Assembly: GCA_019843655.1 (NCBI GenBank)
Contig: JACDQD010000001.1
Span: 46,584,443 to 46,648,442, forward strand
Origin: Lethocerus indicus
Taxonomy: Eukaryota > Arthropoda > Insecta > Hemiptera > Belostomatidae
DNA length: 64,000 bases
Direction of reading: 5' to 3'
Of the stretch, positions 1 through 10,526 are shown piece after piece. Position 1 is the first letter of the stretch; every line of letters starts with the position of its first letter. The position numbers and the translations under genes are program-made. The notes beneath the pieces are model-generated. The model saw only the letters and a program-made list of their open reading frames with translations, did no database searches and had not been told where the DNA came from.

Positions 1-20
1 TTAATACAAGTTACATTAAT

Positions 21-345
21 AGTTTTTGTCTTCGGAAGGCGCCTAATAAGCATAAACATTTGAACTTTCCTAAATCCCCATATATCCCTTTAAAGAAAGG
101 GGAATAAAGTTACTACGTAATCGCACGAAATAAAAACAGAGTTATCGAAGGAATTATTCAAACTCAAATATTTTGGGTTTATTGTTAGACAGGTTTCGGT
201 ATAACAGTTTCTATGAATTAGTTGACAAGTATTTCACAGTGTTTGTTTCAAGTTACTAATTGTGATATTAATTGTTTTGTGTTCCGCAGGCGCCTAATAA
301 GAATAAAATTTTAAGTTCTCCTACACCCCCAACTACCGCTTTAAA
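21..345. repeat. Direct repeat pair with GGCGCCTAATAAG core
   Basis: Two copies of about 80 bases (roughly 21-105 and 265-345) start with a TTTTGT..TTC lead and share GGCGCCTAATAAG followed by an AT-rich stretch and a run of C-rich triplets. The spacing is about 245 bases. A shorter match to the core occurs near 23430. No coding potential is visible; this looks like a local duplication of an unidentified dispersed repeat. Confidence 0.5.
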
Positions 346-1059
346 TAATCTGACCGAATCGGAATCGGGATTCTGTGCTTTTAATTAGATGCTCCGAAAA
401 GTACTAATACTAGTAGTATAAAATTCCGTGATATCAATTATTGGACGGCGCTGATACCGAACTGGCAAAACGTGGTTGACCTACCGTAATGGCATACGTG
501 TGCGCCCCCCCTTTAGTTAGCCGCGCTCGCCGCCAGATGGTAACACGAATCAAATCAAGTGTTCGATCGCAGACGCGTTTTATAGCTCCCTAATACGAAT
601 TACACCCATGATAGTATACCCATAGCGGTGTACCGATAATGGTATAGTCTCGGAGACCTCATTGTGCTGTATACTTTTCCATGTCGAGAAATCGTTATAA
701 TTGGGTTATCGGGAAAAAAAAATTTACACCCGCAATTAATTTAAGTTCTACATTTAAAACAATTCGCATTCCAAGTTGTGTGACATTAAGTGCCGCTGTG
801 CTTAGCCCTGATGTCAGGCACACCTCTCGATATTGATCTACACGATTAGTGCCCAATTACGTTTATATTATACAAGCACATTTCATAGGTGATCGTTAAC
901 TGGCTGGAATCAGCGTTAAATCGGAACATAGGATCATTTTACTTTTGATTATCCTTTCTTTGACTTGTTTGTAACTTCCAATTAGCAATTATATCACTCT
1001 AATTAACCCGAAAAACCCGCATAAGGATGTAGACAGGTATACCAATACTAAATATATTG
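346..1059. other. Intergenic, nothing recognised
   Basis: No open frame with family similarity, no RNA gene and no clear repeat structure was seen here. A short CAGGTTTCGG-type fragment just upstream (about 185-197) resembles half of the PLE end motif described for 1104-1140. Confidence 0.4.
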
Positions 1060-1103
1060 TAGATTTCGTGTGTTTCTGTCTCCTCTCGCTGGTTTGGTCT
1101 TTT

Positions 1104-1140
1104 GCTAGACCGGTTTCGGCTGCTCGCCATCTTCAGTAGC
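1104..1140 (-). ncRNA. Hammerhead-ribozyme-like motif (copy A)
   Basis: On the minus strand the order is GCTA, CTGAAGA, a 12-base stem-II hairpin, GAAA, CCGGTC, TAGC. This matches the hammerhead core: CUGANGA, stem II, GAAA, a minimal stem III (CC with GG, closed by A and U), cleavage triplet GUC, and stem I formed by GCTA with TAGC. Hammerheads with a minimal stem III are known from Penelope-like elements. One oddity is an extra U before the three-base-pair stem II (GGC with GCC), which could weaken activity. The assignment is by pattern only; cleavage is not shown. Confidence 0.65.
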
Positions 1141-1346
1141 GGTGTTAGTCACTATTGGATGTTTTTCGGTCATCATCACTGCACTGCCACTTGCACTGTA
1201 GTGGTTGTCTGTCGTGTGTATATATACGTGTCTTGTTATCGTTTTTTGGGGGATGTGTTTGTCTTCTTTGTGTTGTTATTCAGTTAAGCGGTTTAAGTCT
1301 TTGTCGGGTTATCGGTCAAAAACGGGGAGGGGGCGGGTCAAGTCCT

Positions 1347-1712
1347 TTAGTTGGTAGGATTTGCTGGGGGGAATATAGTGTCGCTTTGGGAATTTATCTT
1401 TTCATTTATAATGTTGTTTTGTTTGTGTTTGAAAATCTCCATACTCTCTATTACATCCATCTCTTTGCCATTCTTGCCTAGTTTATTAGTTTTAAGGTTT
1501 TGTTGATGTTCATTGTCTCGTGTCCGGAGTGTCTAATGTGGTTGGCCAAGTTGGATTCCGCTTTATATTTTATAGCTCTTATGGGTTCTTTGTATCTGTC
1601 CTCTATCTTCAGCCCGGTTTGGCCGATGTATACTCCATGCACGGCATGCTATTTTGTACACTCCGCTCTGTTTGTGTTTATTTTGCTGTTGGGTGTTGAG
1701 CTATTTCTCTAA
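1347..1712 (-). pseudogene. Broken GIY-YIG endonuclease of a PLE
   Basis: The minus strand encodes the GIY-YIG nuclease domain of a Penelope-like element. Visible landmarks in order are SGVYKIAC, then after a frameshift near 1640 GVYIGQTG, an R..KE segment, LANHIRHSGHE, and a C-terminal tail with MDVIESMEIFKHK ending at a stop at 1347-1349. The paired GVY and YIG signatures and the HSGHE region are diagnostic for this nuclease class. At least one frameshift separates the two halves of the catalytic signature, so no functional protein is expected. The start is only where similarity begins; the upstream reverse transcriptase is missing. Confidence 0.75.
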
Positions 1713-1989
1713 TTTGTTCCTTGTTCTATATGATGTTGTGTTGATCCGAAATTTATTGAAAAAAGGTTTATTTTTAGTAATGTAGTTAATCGGTGCAAGT
1801 GCACCCAACGAACTCTAGTTAAGTACATTTCTGCAGGACCCTCAGGGGGCGCGGAACATAGAGATTTCAAGAACAAACAAGGCAACATAATAAACGAAAA
1901 ATAAATTTCTAAAGTCATGTTATATTCGCCCCGCTTATACTACTAAAGGACCTCACCGTCGCCCCCTTTTTGAACTACATCTAAAGTTG

Positions 1990-2125
1990 CAAAAGTGACT
2001 CACACCGCTACTGAAGATGGCGAGCAGCCGAAACCGGTTTAGTAAAAGACCAAACCAGCGGGAGGAGACAGAAAGACACGAAATCTACGGTATTCCAACC
2101 CCTCGCAGACCACAAAACAGGTATT
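1990..2125 (+). mobile_element. PLE terminal fragment, inverted to 1060-1712
   Basis: This plus-strand block repeats the terminal portion of the PLE at 1060-1150 in opposite orientation, including the hammerhead-like core, the GGAGACAGAAA stretch and the downstream GGTATTCCAACCCCTCGCAG segment. The same downstream segment follows the copy at 3945-4065. It has no endonuclease. Confidence 0.7.
2007..2043 (+). ncRNA. Hammerhead-ribozyme-like motif (copy B)
   Basis: The order is GCTA, CTGAAGA, a 12-base stem II, GAAA, CCGGTT, TAGT. The core is intact. The cleavage triplet is GUU rather than GUC, and stem I ends in a G-U pair instead of G-C. The same extra U precedes stem II as in copy A. Confidence 0.6.
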
Positions 2126-2199
2126 TTAAAATAAATATATTATTTTGCATTTTGCATTGTTAATTCCCGTATTTTGAGCCAGACGGGTTGAGCTGCAAA

Positions 2200-2510
2200 T
2201 ACAATTCAGTATTGATTATTCAATGTGTTATTTATGCTTTCCGAAACAGTACTATTTACAAGAATATAATTTCGAATGAAGTACCTTCTGAAATTGTTAT
2301 ATCAGTTGCATGTTGCATAAGAGTTAAATAAAATGTAAAGTAGAAACATTTTGTAAATCATATAACTTGCTTCAAAAAGAGGTTGAATGCTATAAATACA
2401 AGATGATTCAATGTGTTATCCATAATGTACATGCTTTCTGAAACAATACTATTTACAAGAATGTATCTCCGATTGGACCCCCTCCTGAAATTGCTGCACA
2501 CGGTGCATGC
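2200..2510. repeat. Tandem duplication, about 190-base period
   Basis: Two diverged copies (about 2215-2315 and 2405-2510) share TTCAATGTGTTAT, GCTTTC.GAAACA.TACTAT and TTACAAGAAT, followed by a CTGAAATTG block. No coding potential is seen. Confidence 0.5.
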
Positions 2511-2979
2511 AACCAACTTCACATATTGAAAATTTAAAAAAGAAATTAAAATTCTGGTAACATATGAATAACCTTAAAAGTGAAACACGGTCAAAGTCTT
2601 GAAAAAATTAATTGGCAGGTAAAAACACTTTCTTATTAAGAGAAAAATGGAGTATAAAAACAACTGTCAGATTGGTAACTTAATATATTAGATCAAAATA
2701 TTCTATAATCTACTCTCGATCTGTAATCTATTCACGATTCTTGAAAAAACCATACTTTTGACTTCTGACATTTGATTCTAAATTCAACGTATTTTGACTA
2801 ATCTTTAGTAAAAATCGCTTCAATATAAACACGCTGTATCTGCTAACAGTGTGTCTCTAGTTGAGTCTGTTCTAAGAAATGTGCAAGAAAATAAATAAAG
2901 AGGAATAAAATAGAATAAAATCTAACATACCAATCAGCGACTGCCACTAGCAAGCACAGCAGTTAAATTCAGCACTTTT

Positions 2980-3335
2980 TGCAGAGGGAGTTTGAAATCT
3001 GTAAAACAAAGTAACATTAATTACGCTCAAATCGTAAATCTGGAATATAATGAGTGAAAGAATTCTTAATCCTCAAAATGTATCACATAAGTCCAAATAG
3101 GTTTGAAAGTCTGCAAAACATTATCACATTAATAACTCTCCAATAGCACATAGGGGATAAAGAGGAAAACATTTGACAGTCTCAGGCGCGTCAATTGCTC
3201 TGTCCCAACTATAATTCACTTTTTGGTCTATGAAATATGCCATGAAATCAATTATGAAGTTAAATATAATGCAATTTGTGACTATATACTGCAGAAAAAT
3301 GTACCACTCAAGTCCAAGATAGTTTGAATGCCCGG
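2980..3335. repeat. Diverged tandem repeat
   Basis: Related blocks at about 2990-3030, 3075-3150 and 3295-3335 share AATGTA.CAC..AAGTCCAA and GTTTGAA..TCTG.AAAACA. The period is roughly 220 bases for the best pair. The function is unknown. Confidence 0.4.
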
Positions 3336-3589
3336 TGGCCTTATTTTAATTGTATGTACAAACCAAATGAAAGGCAGAATAAAATGAGAACGTCAACAGG
3401 ATTCCCTACAGATGTAGTAGAAGAAACGCTTGAAGATCTGAAGGAAGTAGCGTTGAAGAAACAGAACACCTGATAGAAAGGACCATCAGCTGATAAGTAG
3501 GAATGTGGAAGCATATTAACAACAACTTTAACTGTACACAAGAGCTTTAAGCACAGGCTACAATTTCAATAAAGCAAACCACCACGGAT

Positions 3590-4065
3590 CCAAAATAAAC
3601 ACAAATAGAGCGGAGTATACATCGGCCAAACCGGGATAAAAAAAGAAAAGAAAGATAAATTCCTTGGGAAAGATAAATTCCCAAAGCGACACTATATTCC
3701 CCCCAGCAAATCCTACCAACTAAAGGACTTACCCGCCCGATAACCCGACAAAGACTTAAACCGATAACCTGAATAACAACACAAAGAAGACAAACACATC
3801 CCCCAAAAAACGATAACAAGACACGTATATATACACACGATTTGTCGTGTGGTTGTCTGCAACCACTACAGTAACAAGTACAAGTACATGTGGGTGCAAT
3901 GAGGATGCCCAAAAACATCCAAAGTTGCAAAAGTGACTAACACCGCTACTGAAGATAGCGAGCAACCGAAACCAGTCTAGCAAGAGACCAAACCAACGAG
4001 AGGAGACAGAAACACACGAAATCTATGGTATTCCAACCCCTCGCAGACCACAAAACAGGTATGTT
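3590..4065 (+). mobile_element. Penelope-like element, 3' part
   Basis: This is a plus-strand copy of the element at 1060-1712. It starts inside the endonuclease at the YIGQTG region (about 3612-3640), keeps the C-terminal tail and its stop near 3723, then the 3' untranslated stretch, the hammerhead-like core at 3945-3981 and the GGTATTCCAACCCCTCGCAG end. Most of the nuclease is deleted, and an in-frame TAG precedes the YIG signature. Confidence 0.7.
3945..3981 (+). ncRNA. Hammerhead-ribozyme-like motif (copy C)
   Basis: The order is GCTA, CTGAAGA, stem II, GAAA, CCAGTC, TAGC. The core boxes and stem I are kept, but stem III has an A for G change and stem II (AGC opposite ACC) is weakened, so this copy is probably inactive. 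Confidence 0.55.
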
Positions 4066-4582
4066 AAAATAAAGACGTCATATATTATATTGGGAAAAAT
4101 CAAGATATTATTTCGTTATCTAAACTATTTTGTAAGATAAACAGAGCATAAATAAATATTTAGTAAGTATAAGTAGAATCCTGGACTAGCATGGGACCAA
4201 CCCCAGCTAAACGAGGATTAGTCAAACACTCAAGTGAAATACACTTTTGATTTCATATTCATAGACTTACGGACTAATTGATGCCAAAAGGAAGTCCCCG
4301 CGAGGAGAAAGATAGCCTGTAGGATTCTCTGAAGTTGTTGATGAAGTAACGCTGGATGATCACGAGGAACTAGCGTTGAACAAACAGAGCAGGTAGTAGA
4401 TTTTGAAGACACAAAATTCCTGCAAAAAGAACCAATATATATATACAATATGATTGTTAGGAGATCAGTAACGATATGGAAGCATATTAAGAACATTAAC
4501 AGGGGTACGGGCTACAATCTAAGTAAAAGATGGCTTGTGTTAATTCAGAAACAAACCAGGACGTATCCAAAGAGGATTGACG

Positions 4583-4583
<1 letters not shown>

Positions 4584-4630
<47 letters not shown>
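4584..4630. repeat. (TA)n microsatellite
   Basis: Uninterrupted TA dinucleotides at the 3' end of the second copy of the 3390-5420 repeat family. Confidence 0.95.
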
Positions 4631-4633
<3 letters not shown>

Positions 4634-5416
4634 ATATATAGATAATAAAGATATCAAATATATGTTATCTGTGAAAACTCGATACTTGCAGATTAACTGG
4701 ATACTAATGTACAGATTACCTTGATATACCTATATTAAAGTAACATATCTGATTTTTCCTTCTCACATTAACTAGTTATGACTAAGGACTAGACCAGAAG
4801 GCCTAAGTGAAGTATAAAACAACGTAGCCCAAAGGTTTTGGAACTGTGTACAAGTTAAATAACGACTGCTGGATTGTGTAATTGAGCGGGAAGAACCTCG
4901 GTTGACAGTGGTTGAGTACCGAAGTTGGTCTGCTCTTCAGTTAAGCAGATTACACCAGCGAGGGCCCCGAAAGGAATCGGAAAAACCCTCCCACACGAAC
5001 AGTCCCGAAAACACAACAAAAATCCCAGACTGGCGGCGGGTCAACCCACTTTATTGAGTGAATTATACTTTCACTATCATTTTCTTTGAAAAAAAATTCA
5101 ACTTACGGTTTATTTTCAGGCAAAATCGAGTCCCCTAAAGGAGAATGAGAGCGTGTATGATTCTCTGAAATTGTAGATGAAGTAACGCTGGAAGATCACA
5201 AGCAACTAGCGTTGAAAAAGCGTTGACAGGTAGTAGATTTAGAATAACACAGTGTCCTGCGAAAAGAACATATATGACAATATGATTATTAGAAAATCAA
5301 AGGAAACAGTATGGAAGCGTACCAAAAAGAATTTAAACAAGGTAACAGGCTACAATCTGAATAAAGGATGGAATGTTCCGTTAATTCGGATTAAACGACC
5401 ACTGATCCAAAGATAC

Positions 5417-5419
<3 letters not shown>

Positions 5420-5465
<46 letters not shown>
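5420..5465. repeat. (TA)n microsatellite
   Basis: Uninterrupted TA dinucleotides between the third copy of the 3390-5420 repeat family and the gypsy-like integrase remnant. Confidence 0.95.
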
Positions 5466-5469
<4 letters not shown>

Positions 5470-5479
5470 CATTAGAAGC

Positions 5480-6347
5480 CCTACAGATGGTTACGCCGAC
5501 CCCGACACAGCCGGGTTTAAGAGTACAAATAGACGTGTTCTTTTGGGAAAAGGAAAAGTATCTCACAACGATTGATGAGTACTCACGCCTAGCCTACGCC
5601 CGGCGTCTTAAAAATAAGACGACAAGTGCAATTAGAACGGCACTATTAGAGCGTTTCGCGGTACCGCGTTTGTTAATTATGGACAAAGGCCGCGAATTTG
5701 ACAATAAGCGTCTCAGGGATACGCTAAAAGAATTAAATATTGGCAGGCATTACACGACGCCGCGACATCCGCAGTCCGACGGGTTGATCGAACGATTACA
5801 TGGAACCCTCGCGGAGCATTTGAATTTATTAAGCGTCGAAGGGTTCAGCTGCAATGGCTAGGGCCGTCCTAGTATAGTATTCATTCCGCGACGGGTCAGA
5901 CCCCGCACGATTTAGGAATTTCCCTCTCGGCAATGGGCGGGCGTGTCGGACAGAGTTGAAAAATTAAAAGGAAACCGAACGGACAAACATAATTCAGAGA
6001 CAGAGGGAAATTTACTAGAGGAAAAACGCGCGGGTGACGTGGTTTTCCGGAAGAACGCCTGCCGGCGTAGGAAAACGGATGCGCGGTATCTGGAACCGTA
6101 TCGGGTCGTACGGTTGTTGAAAAGAAATCGAGTACGGCTTGAGAGAGTCGACAACCACGCAGGTCGACGCGAGAACGCCCACCTCACGGAGTTGAGGAGC
6201 CCGGTGAAGAAGCGGGTGCGCTTCTCGGATATAGTGCAGGTTCCGGATATAGGTCGGCGATCGAGTTCCACGGCAAATCGGGGAGCGCGGAATAAAGGGA
6301 ATAGTTCGCGGACGAATCCCGGTCTCGATCGTCGGAATTGTAAATAG
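5480..6347 (+). pseudogene. Ty3/gypsy-like integrase remnant
   Basis: This is a decayed fragment of an LTR-retrotransposon pol gene covering the integrase core and C-terminal domain. The first open segment (about 5487-5861) shows the catalytic triad in order: D in QIDVF, D in IMDKGREF, and E in LIERLHGT, the D,D(35)E pattern that inserts element DNA into a target. After stops and a frameshift near 5858-5940, a second open segment (about 5943-6347) resembles the basic C-terminal region with an EPYRVVRLL segment like the GPY/F module. No protease, reverse transcriptase or LTR was recognised. The copy is broken and lies immediately next to a (TA)n array. Confidence 0.75.
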
Positions 6348-6811
6348 TTAGGGACTCCTCGGTATTAGGAATACTAATTTTATTTCATTTAATTCATGAA
6401 TTGTATTTTCTTTGTTTGGATACCGAATATTATTCCTGTCAACGAGTGCAGAGACCGGCGACAGGAACAGTTTGGCAGAAGCAAGATCCTGCAAACCGAG
6501 GAGAGACAAAAGAAGAAATCCTGTATACCCGAACTATAGGCGTAAGAAAATAAGTGAAGAAAGCAGAGGAAGTCATCTGAGGTAACCCGGAGCGTCGCCG
6601 CTATCCCTCCGAGGATAGGGCCACAAAAGTTAATTGCTATTTTAATTGCACACATCGTGTTTTCTGCTGGAACAAATGTGCGGGCGGTTATGTCTGCTCG
6701 GGTCATGAAGACGCCGTCCGGGGTGTTGGGGGCTGGGGGCTATGTAATTACACCAGACGAGAATCACCCGGCTTTTCTTCTTTGCCTAAACGTCTCCAAC
6801 CACGGATATTG

Positions 6812-6815
<4 letters not shown>
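6348..6815. other. Intergenic, possible LTR-element tail
   Basis: No gene was recognised. Position just downstream of the integrase remnant makes an untranslated tail of that element possible, but no LTR boundary or polypurine tract could be fixed. Confidence 0.3.

Positions 6816-6870
<55 letters not shown>
6816..6870. repeat. (GA)n microsatellite
   Basis: Uninterrupted GA dinucleotides. Confidence 0.95.
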
Positions 6871-6873
<3 letters not shown>

Positions 6874-6934
6874 ATCACAAGGAGTTGATGAGCCACTAAG
6901 CACTCTAGCCCTTTGTCTCGAGAAGAAGGAAGAA

Positions 6935-7050
6935 GCTGCACTCCAATAAGGAAATACGCGGTGGGCTACCGATGATAAGTATTTCTCCCATGTCTGTTTC
7001 AAGTTATGGCCGTTTACAAGTCAACCGTGCATTTATATTTCGCTATAACA
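6935..7050 (+). repeat. Dispersed repeat, also at 36032-36146
   Basis: About 115 bases match 36032-36146 in the same orientation, sharing CACTCCAA, GATAAG, CTC.CATGT, GTTTCAAGTT, TTTACAAG and GTGCATTTATA. In the 36 kb copy the match stops where a SPIN-like MITE is inserted, so this copy shows the approximate empty state. Confidence 0.55.
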
Positions 7051-7197
7051 GGTATCTTGTATGTCGTTATAATGGCCGTCATAAAACGCGGAGTCCCCGG
7101 CTTAATGAAATACTCAGCGTTTTCTCATAACGAAGCCAGTCCGTCAGGCGGTATTGGGTTATTAAGCAATCCACAACCTCACCTTGTCTCAAGACCA

Positions 7198-7580
7198 AAA
7201 GGGTAATACACTAAGGACAAGTTCATTTGCCTTTCTGTGTCCATGCAATAATCGGACAAATAATATTACAAAATCATTGTGGGTTTGACAAGGTAAACAA
7301 AATTAGCAACCTCTTTCATTTACCCATTCAGCCCCCAAGTCCCAGACAGAATAAGTAGTATCAATTTTTGCTCTACGAGCGTTAATCTTTGAAATGATTG
7401 AAAGTCCTTCCCTGTTGCCGATGAAATGATTTCTTTGCTGAATCGGTGTTCAATTTGTTGAGAGTTCGAAAAATTCATCTGGCAAAATTCCCACTGGAAG
7501 AAAAGATATTTGCGCTCCTCGCTTTTCTTTACGCTCCGATGAGTCATCGCTCCGACTTGCCCCTGCCGGTAGTAAAGACG

Positions 7581-7634
<54 letters not shown>

Positions 7635-7950
7635 GAGACGAAGAAACCTCTTCGAAACGTCTTTACTACCGGCAGGGGAAAGTCGGAGCGATGACTCATC
7701 GAAAGAAATCATTTCATCGGCAACAGGGAAGGACTTTTAATAATTTCACCGAGTATCAAAGATCTACTCTCGTAGGGCAAAAATTAACACTACTTATTCT
7801 GTCTGGGACTTGGGGGCTGAATGGGTAAATGAAAGAGGTTGCTAATTTTGTTTACCTTGTCAAACCCACAATGATTTTGTAATATTATTTGTCCGATTAT
7901 TGCATGGAAACAGAAAGGCAAATGAACTTGTCCTTAGTGTATTACCCTTT
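7198..7950. mobile_element. Large foldback element with (TA)n core
   Basis: A left arm (about 7198-7585) and right arm (about 7634-7950) are inverted copies, both beginning at their outer ends with AAAGGGTAATACACTAAGG. The centre is a pure (TA)n run (7586-7633). The left arm has about 100 extra bases (about 7435-7536) that the right arm lacks. Arms are highly similar, so the foldback formed or was homogenised recently. Next to the core the right arm has CTCTTCGAAACGTC, a string often seen at PLE ends. There is no transposase and no clear target duplication. Confidence 0.75.
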
Positions 7951-8854
7951 AGTGGTACCCGAGGGAGGGGCTTATGGGGGAGCGTGATGCGAGATTCGGT
8001 GGCTTTAATCAGTTGTTAGGCGGCTAACGAGCATTTCTCGGGGCCCATTAAGGAGTTTCGGGGTCGGGGGTCGCGTGACTGGCCCAAAGATCTGATTTTC
8101 TGGCTTATCCCCAGCCGTTTTCCCGGCCTTTTTTTCAAATTGTATTTCGGCCATCGTTTTTGGCGGCGGTGGCGCATTAAACCGTTTTCAGTTGCGTTTC
8201 GGTCCAACCACGCAAGAGATCGACCTTTAATTTTATCCTTTATCCCCGGGCGTTTCCCTTTTTACCGTTCGGCGATTCCCTTTGGGGGTTTCACAGACCC
8301 GAAGGGTCTGATGTCTACCCGCATATCACAAGGTAAATATTTTGAGATTGTAGGTAGTTCTGTTTTTTAGGGCTTAGAGTCGTGGACTACTTGTTTCAAA
8401 GCAATCGTCATGCCTATTCGGGCCACAATTCGTGCATAAAATATGTGTTGTAGGAGAGGTAGCATCGCGCCGAAAATGAGTTCTTGATGTGCCTCTAATA
8501 TTCCGTCCGCTTACTGTATAAAAATAATTAATTTTTCCTGTTTAATAAACCGCCTTTTTTACGACAGGGAAGAAAACATAAAATATATATTCTCCGTCTC
8601 GAGTGTTTTAAAAATGTTAACAAAATTGATTAGTTTATCAGTCGTTAAAACATAATTGCATTTTTATTGTTTAATCACAATTCAACGGCAACATTACATT
8701 CATGACAATTACGCTTTTATAAAAAAATAGTTCGATAAAAATAATTGTAAATAACGAACATATTTGCTAGATAGCCGTGCGTTGTAAGTATAGCGGCTAA
8801 TACAATTTATCAATAAGTTTAGAATACCTGCTGTGTGGTCTGCAAGGGGTAGGA
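7951..8854. other. Intergenic, nothing recognised
   Basis: The first 400 bases are GC-richer, the rest is AT-rich. No family similarity, RNA gene or repeat was recognised on either strand. Confidence 0.4.
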
Positions 8855-9028
8855 ATACCGTAGATTTCGTCTGTTTCTGTCTCCTCTCGCTGGTTCGGTC
8901 TTTTGCTAGACCGGTTTCGCCTGTACGCCATCTTCAGTAGCGGTTAGTAACTTTGGCACTTGGATGTTTCTTGGGCATCCTCACTGCACTGTCACTGTCA
9001 CTTGTACTGTGGTGGTTGTATGATTGTC

Positions 9029-9083
<55 letters not shown>

Positions 9084-9180
9084 GTCTTGTTATTGTGTTT
9101 TTGGGGGATATTGTTTGTCTAATTTGGGTCGGGAAGGATTTTGTTAATTGGCTTAAATCTTTGTCGGATTATCGGTTAAA
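8855..9180 (-). mobile_element. Penelope-like element end with expanded (TA)n
   Basis: This minus-strand copy of the terminal part of the PLE at 1060-1320 keeps the terminal block, the hammerhead-like core (8905-8941) and the 3' untranslated stretch. Where the other copies have a short TATATATA tract, this one has about 50 bases of TA repeats (9032-9081). The endonuclease is missing. Confidence 0.7.
8905..8941 (-). ncRNA. Hammerhead-ribozyme-like motif (copy D)
   Basis: On the minus strand: GCTA, CTGAAGA, stem II, GAAA, CCGGTC, TAGC. Core boxes, stem I and stem III match copy A. Stem II is changed so that GGC now faces GGC and does not pair, so this copy is probably inactive. Confidence 0.55.
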
Positions 9181-10219
9181 TATATATTTGATCGCACAAC
9201 TATTAGGTTCTGACTTCCAAATATATGACAGGGAAACTTATTCGGTATTGTGTTTTTACGATCATAAAACTTTTCGTGTAGGTGTAAGGCATGAAATAAT
9301 GGGTTCGAAAAATTTTCCTCAATCGAAAAAAGTCCGCATTCGGGATTTGTTAAGCTTATTATTCAGCTATTACATTTAAATTGGGGAAGCTTTAATAAAA
9401 TGAAGTTGTAATTGAATAAGATTTAAATAATTTTACAATCATTTTTCGAGGCACCCCAAGAAATGATGGGCCGGCGGGGTGAAGTAAGCAAAAATAGGCG
9501 GTGTTTATTCGAAACGGGCAGTGGGAGTTATACAGTGGGGTAGGTAAAAACGATGTGTCATCGTCACGCTCGGGACAGGCCGGTGGCCGGGGTCTGATCG
9601 ATTGTTGTCTAGGATACGCACCGGCACCCAGACAACCATCCCCCAAAGTTTGATATTGGCTCCTTCATAATACGGTTTCCCTGGTAACCAACCCCCTGAC
9701 CACAACCAACTGCAGCTCTCACCTCAGTAGCCGGATGCAATAAGATCGATTCATTTTAAAAAATCCGACTGGAAAATAATACCCGCAATTTTTTCTGCTG
9801 TTCGCCGAATCGTAACTTTCCCGATTAGCATACCGACAACAAGTGTATTTAGGGCTAAACATTAGTCTATATAAATGTAGAAAGGTCCCAGCCCCCCCCC
9901 CCTTCAAATTTGCAGATCTCTCACCACTGGAGCTTTTTCGGGCCGATTATGTACTGAGCGTCGATTTATTTTTAAAAGCGCCGGAAAAACGCGAATTGAA
10001 AATGATATACGTCGTTTGTTCTTTCGACGAACCGGTCTAGGAAAACACTGGAAAAGTGTTGGATAACTATGTCGGGTTTGAGAGTGGGGCGGTGGTCTGG
10101 CCGTCCGGACTGGCGAGGATGAGGATAAAGGATAACGGCTGGCGGATCCGCCGCACCATTCAACACGTCTCACTCTCACCACCTTCCAACCTCCATTCAC
10201 AACTTACATCCTCCAATAA
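9181..10219. other. Intergenic, nothing recognised
   Basis: Only short open frames without recognisable similarity are present. A run of 11 C residues lies at 9892-9902. Confidence 0.4.
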
Positions 10220-10526
10220 ACCTTGACGCTCACTATCACGTCAAATACAGTAAGAGAGATGTATGGATTTTTGTTTACCCTTCTTAACTGGAAACCCAGT
10301 GGGGTTCCCAGATCATAATCTATTTTTTACCCATTGTATTAGTATTCGCTGATGTTTCCTTATTAGTTATAATTTTGTTTTAGTTTTGGTTTTCCAAGAA
10401 TTCCATTAGTTTTGTTCTTTTTTTATTTTTCTTATAAAGGTGAAAAGCCAGGTTTACTTGTTACTAATGCCACTTTAACAGCAATGATTGTATTGTGCAG
10501 TTGTGGCAATGAAACAGTAAAAAAAA
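10220..10526 (+). mobile_element. Jockey-like 3' end fragment
   Basis: The end of this block, with CAGTTGTGGCAATGAAACAG followed by an A run, matches the 3' untranslated ends at about 20330-20440 and 29840-29945. Upstream, ACCCAGTGGGGTTCCC resembles the AACCAGTGGGTTTCTCC found at the same place in the 20.3 kb copy. The left boundary is approximate. A partial second copy of an internal segment (GTTTTAGTTTTGG) lies at about 10590-10610. Confidence 0.55.

Larger units (their letters stand above)
1060..1712 (-). mobile_element. Penelope-like element, 3' part
   Basis: Read on the minus strand this segment carries the C-terminal GIY-YIG endonuclease of a Penelope-like retroelement, a 3' untranslated stretch of about 200 bases, a hammerhead-like motif (1104-1140) and a terminal block ending GAAATCTAC at about 1060. 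A close copy lies in plus orientation at 3590-4065 and a shorter one in minus orientation at 8855-9180. The reverse transcriptase is absent, so the copy is 5' truncated. A plus-strand terminal fragment at 1990-2125 makes this a head-to-head arrangement. PLEs are retroelements whose GIY-YIG nuclease nicks the target; this copy is dead. Confidence 0.75.
3390..5420 (+). repeat. Three copies of an unnamed interspersed repeat
   Basis: Copies at about 3390-3600, 4310-4583 and 5150-5420 share in order a GATGAAGTAACGCTGGA.GATCA-type block, ACTAGCGTTGAA, a TAGTAGATTT block, ATATGGAAGC and GGCTACAATCT. The second and third end directly in (TA)n arrays. The first is joined to the PLE fragment starting near 3590. 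AACGCT and AGCGTT can pair within each copy, which suggests a structured RNA end like those of PLEs, but no canonical hammerhead core is seen. Confidence 0.5.

Noticed and set aside
5480..6347. Active LTR retrotransposon
   Set aside because: Stops and a frameshift split the integrase, and no LTRs, protease or reverse transcriptase are visible.
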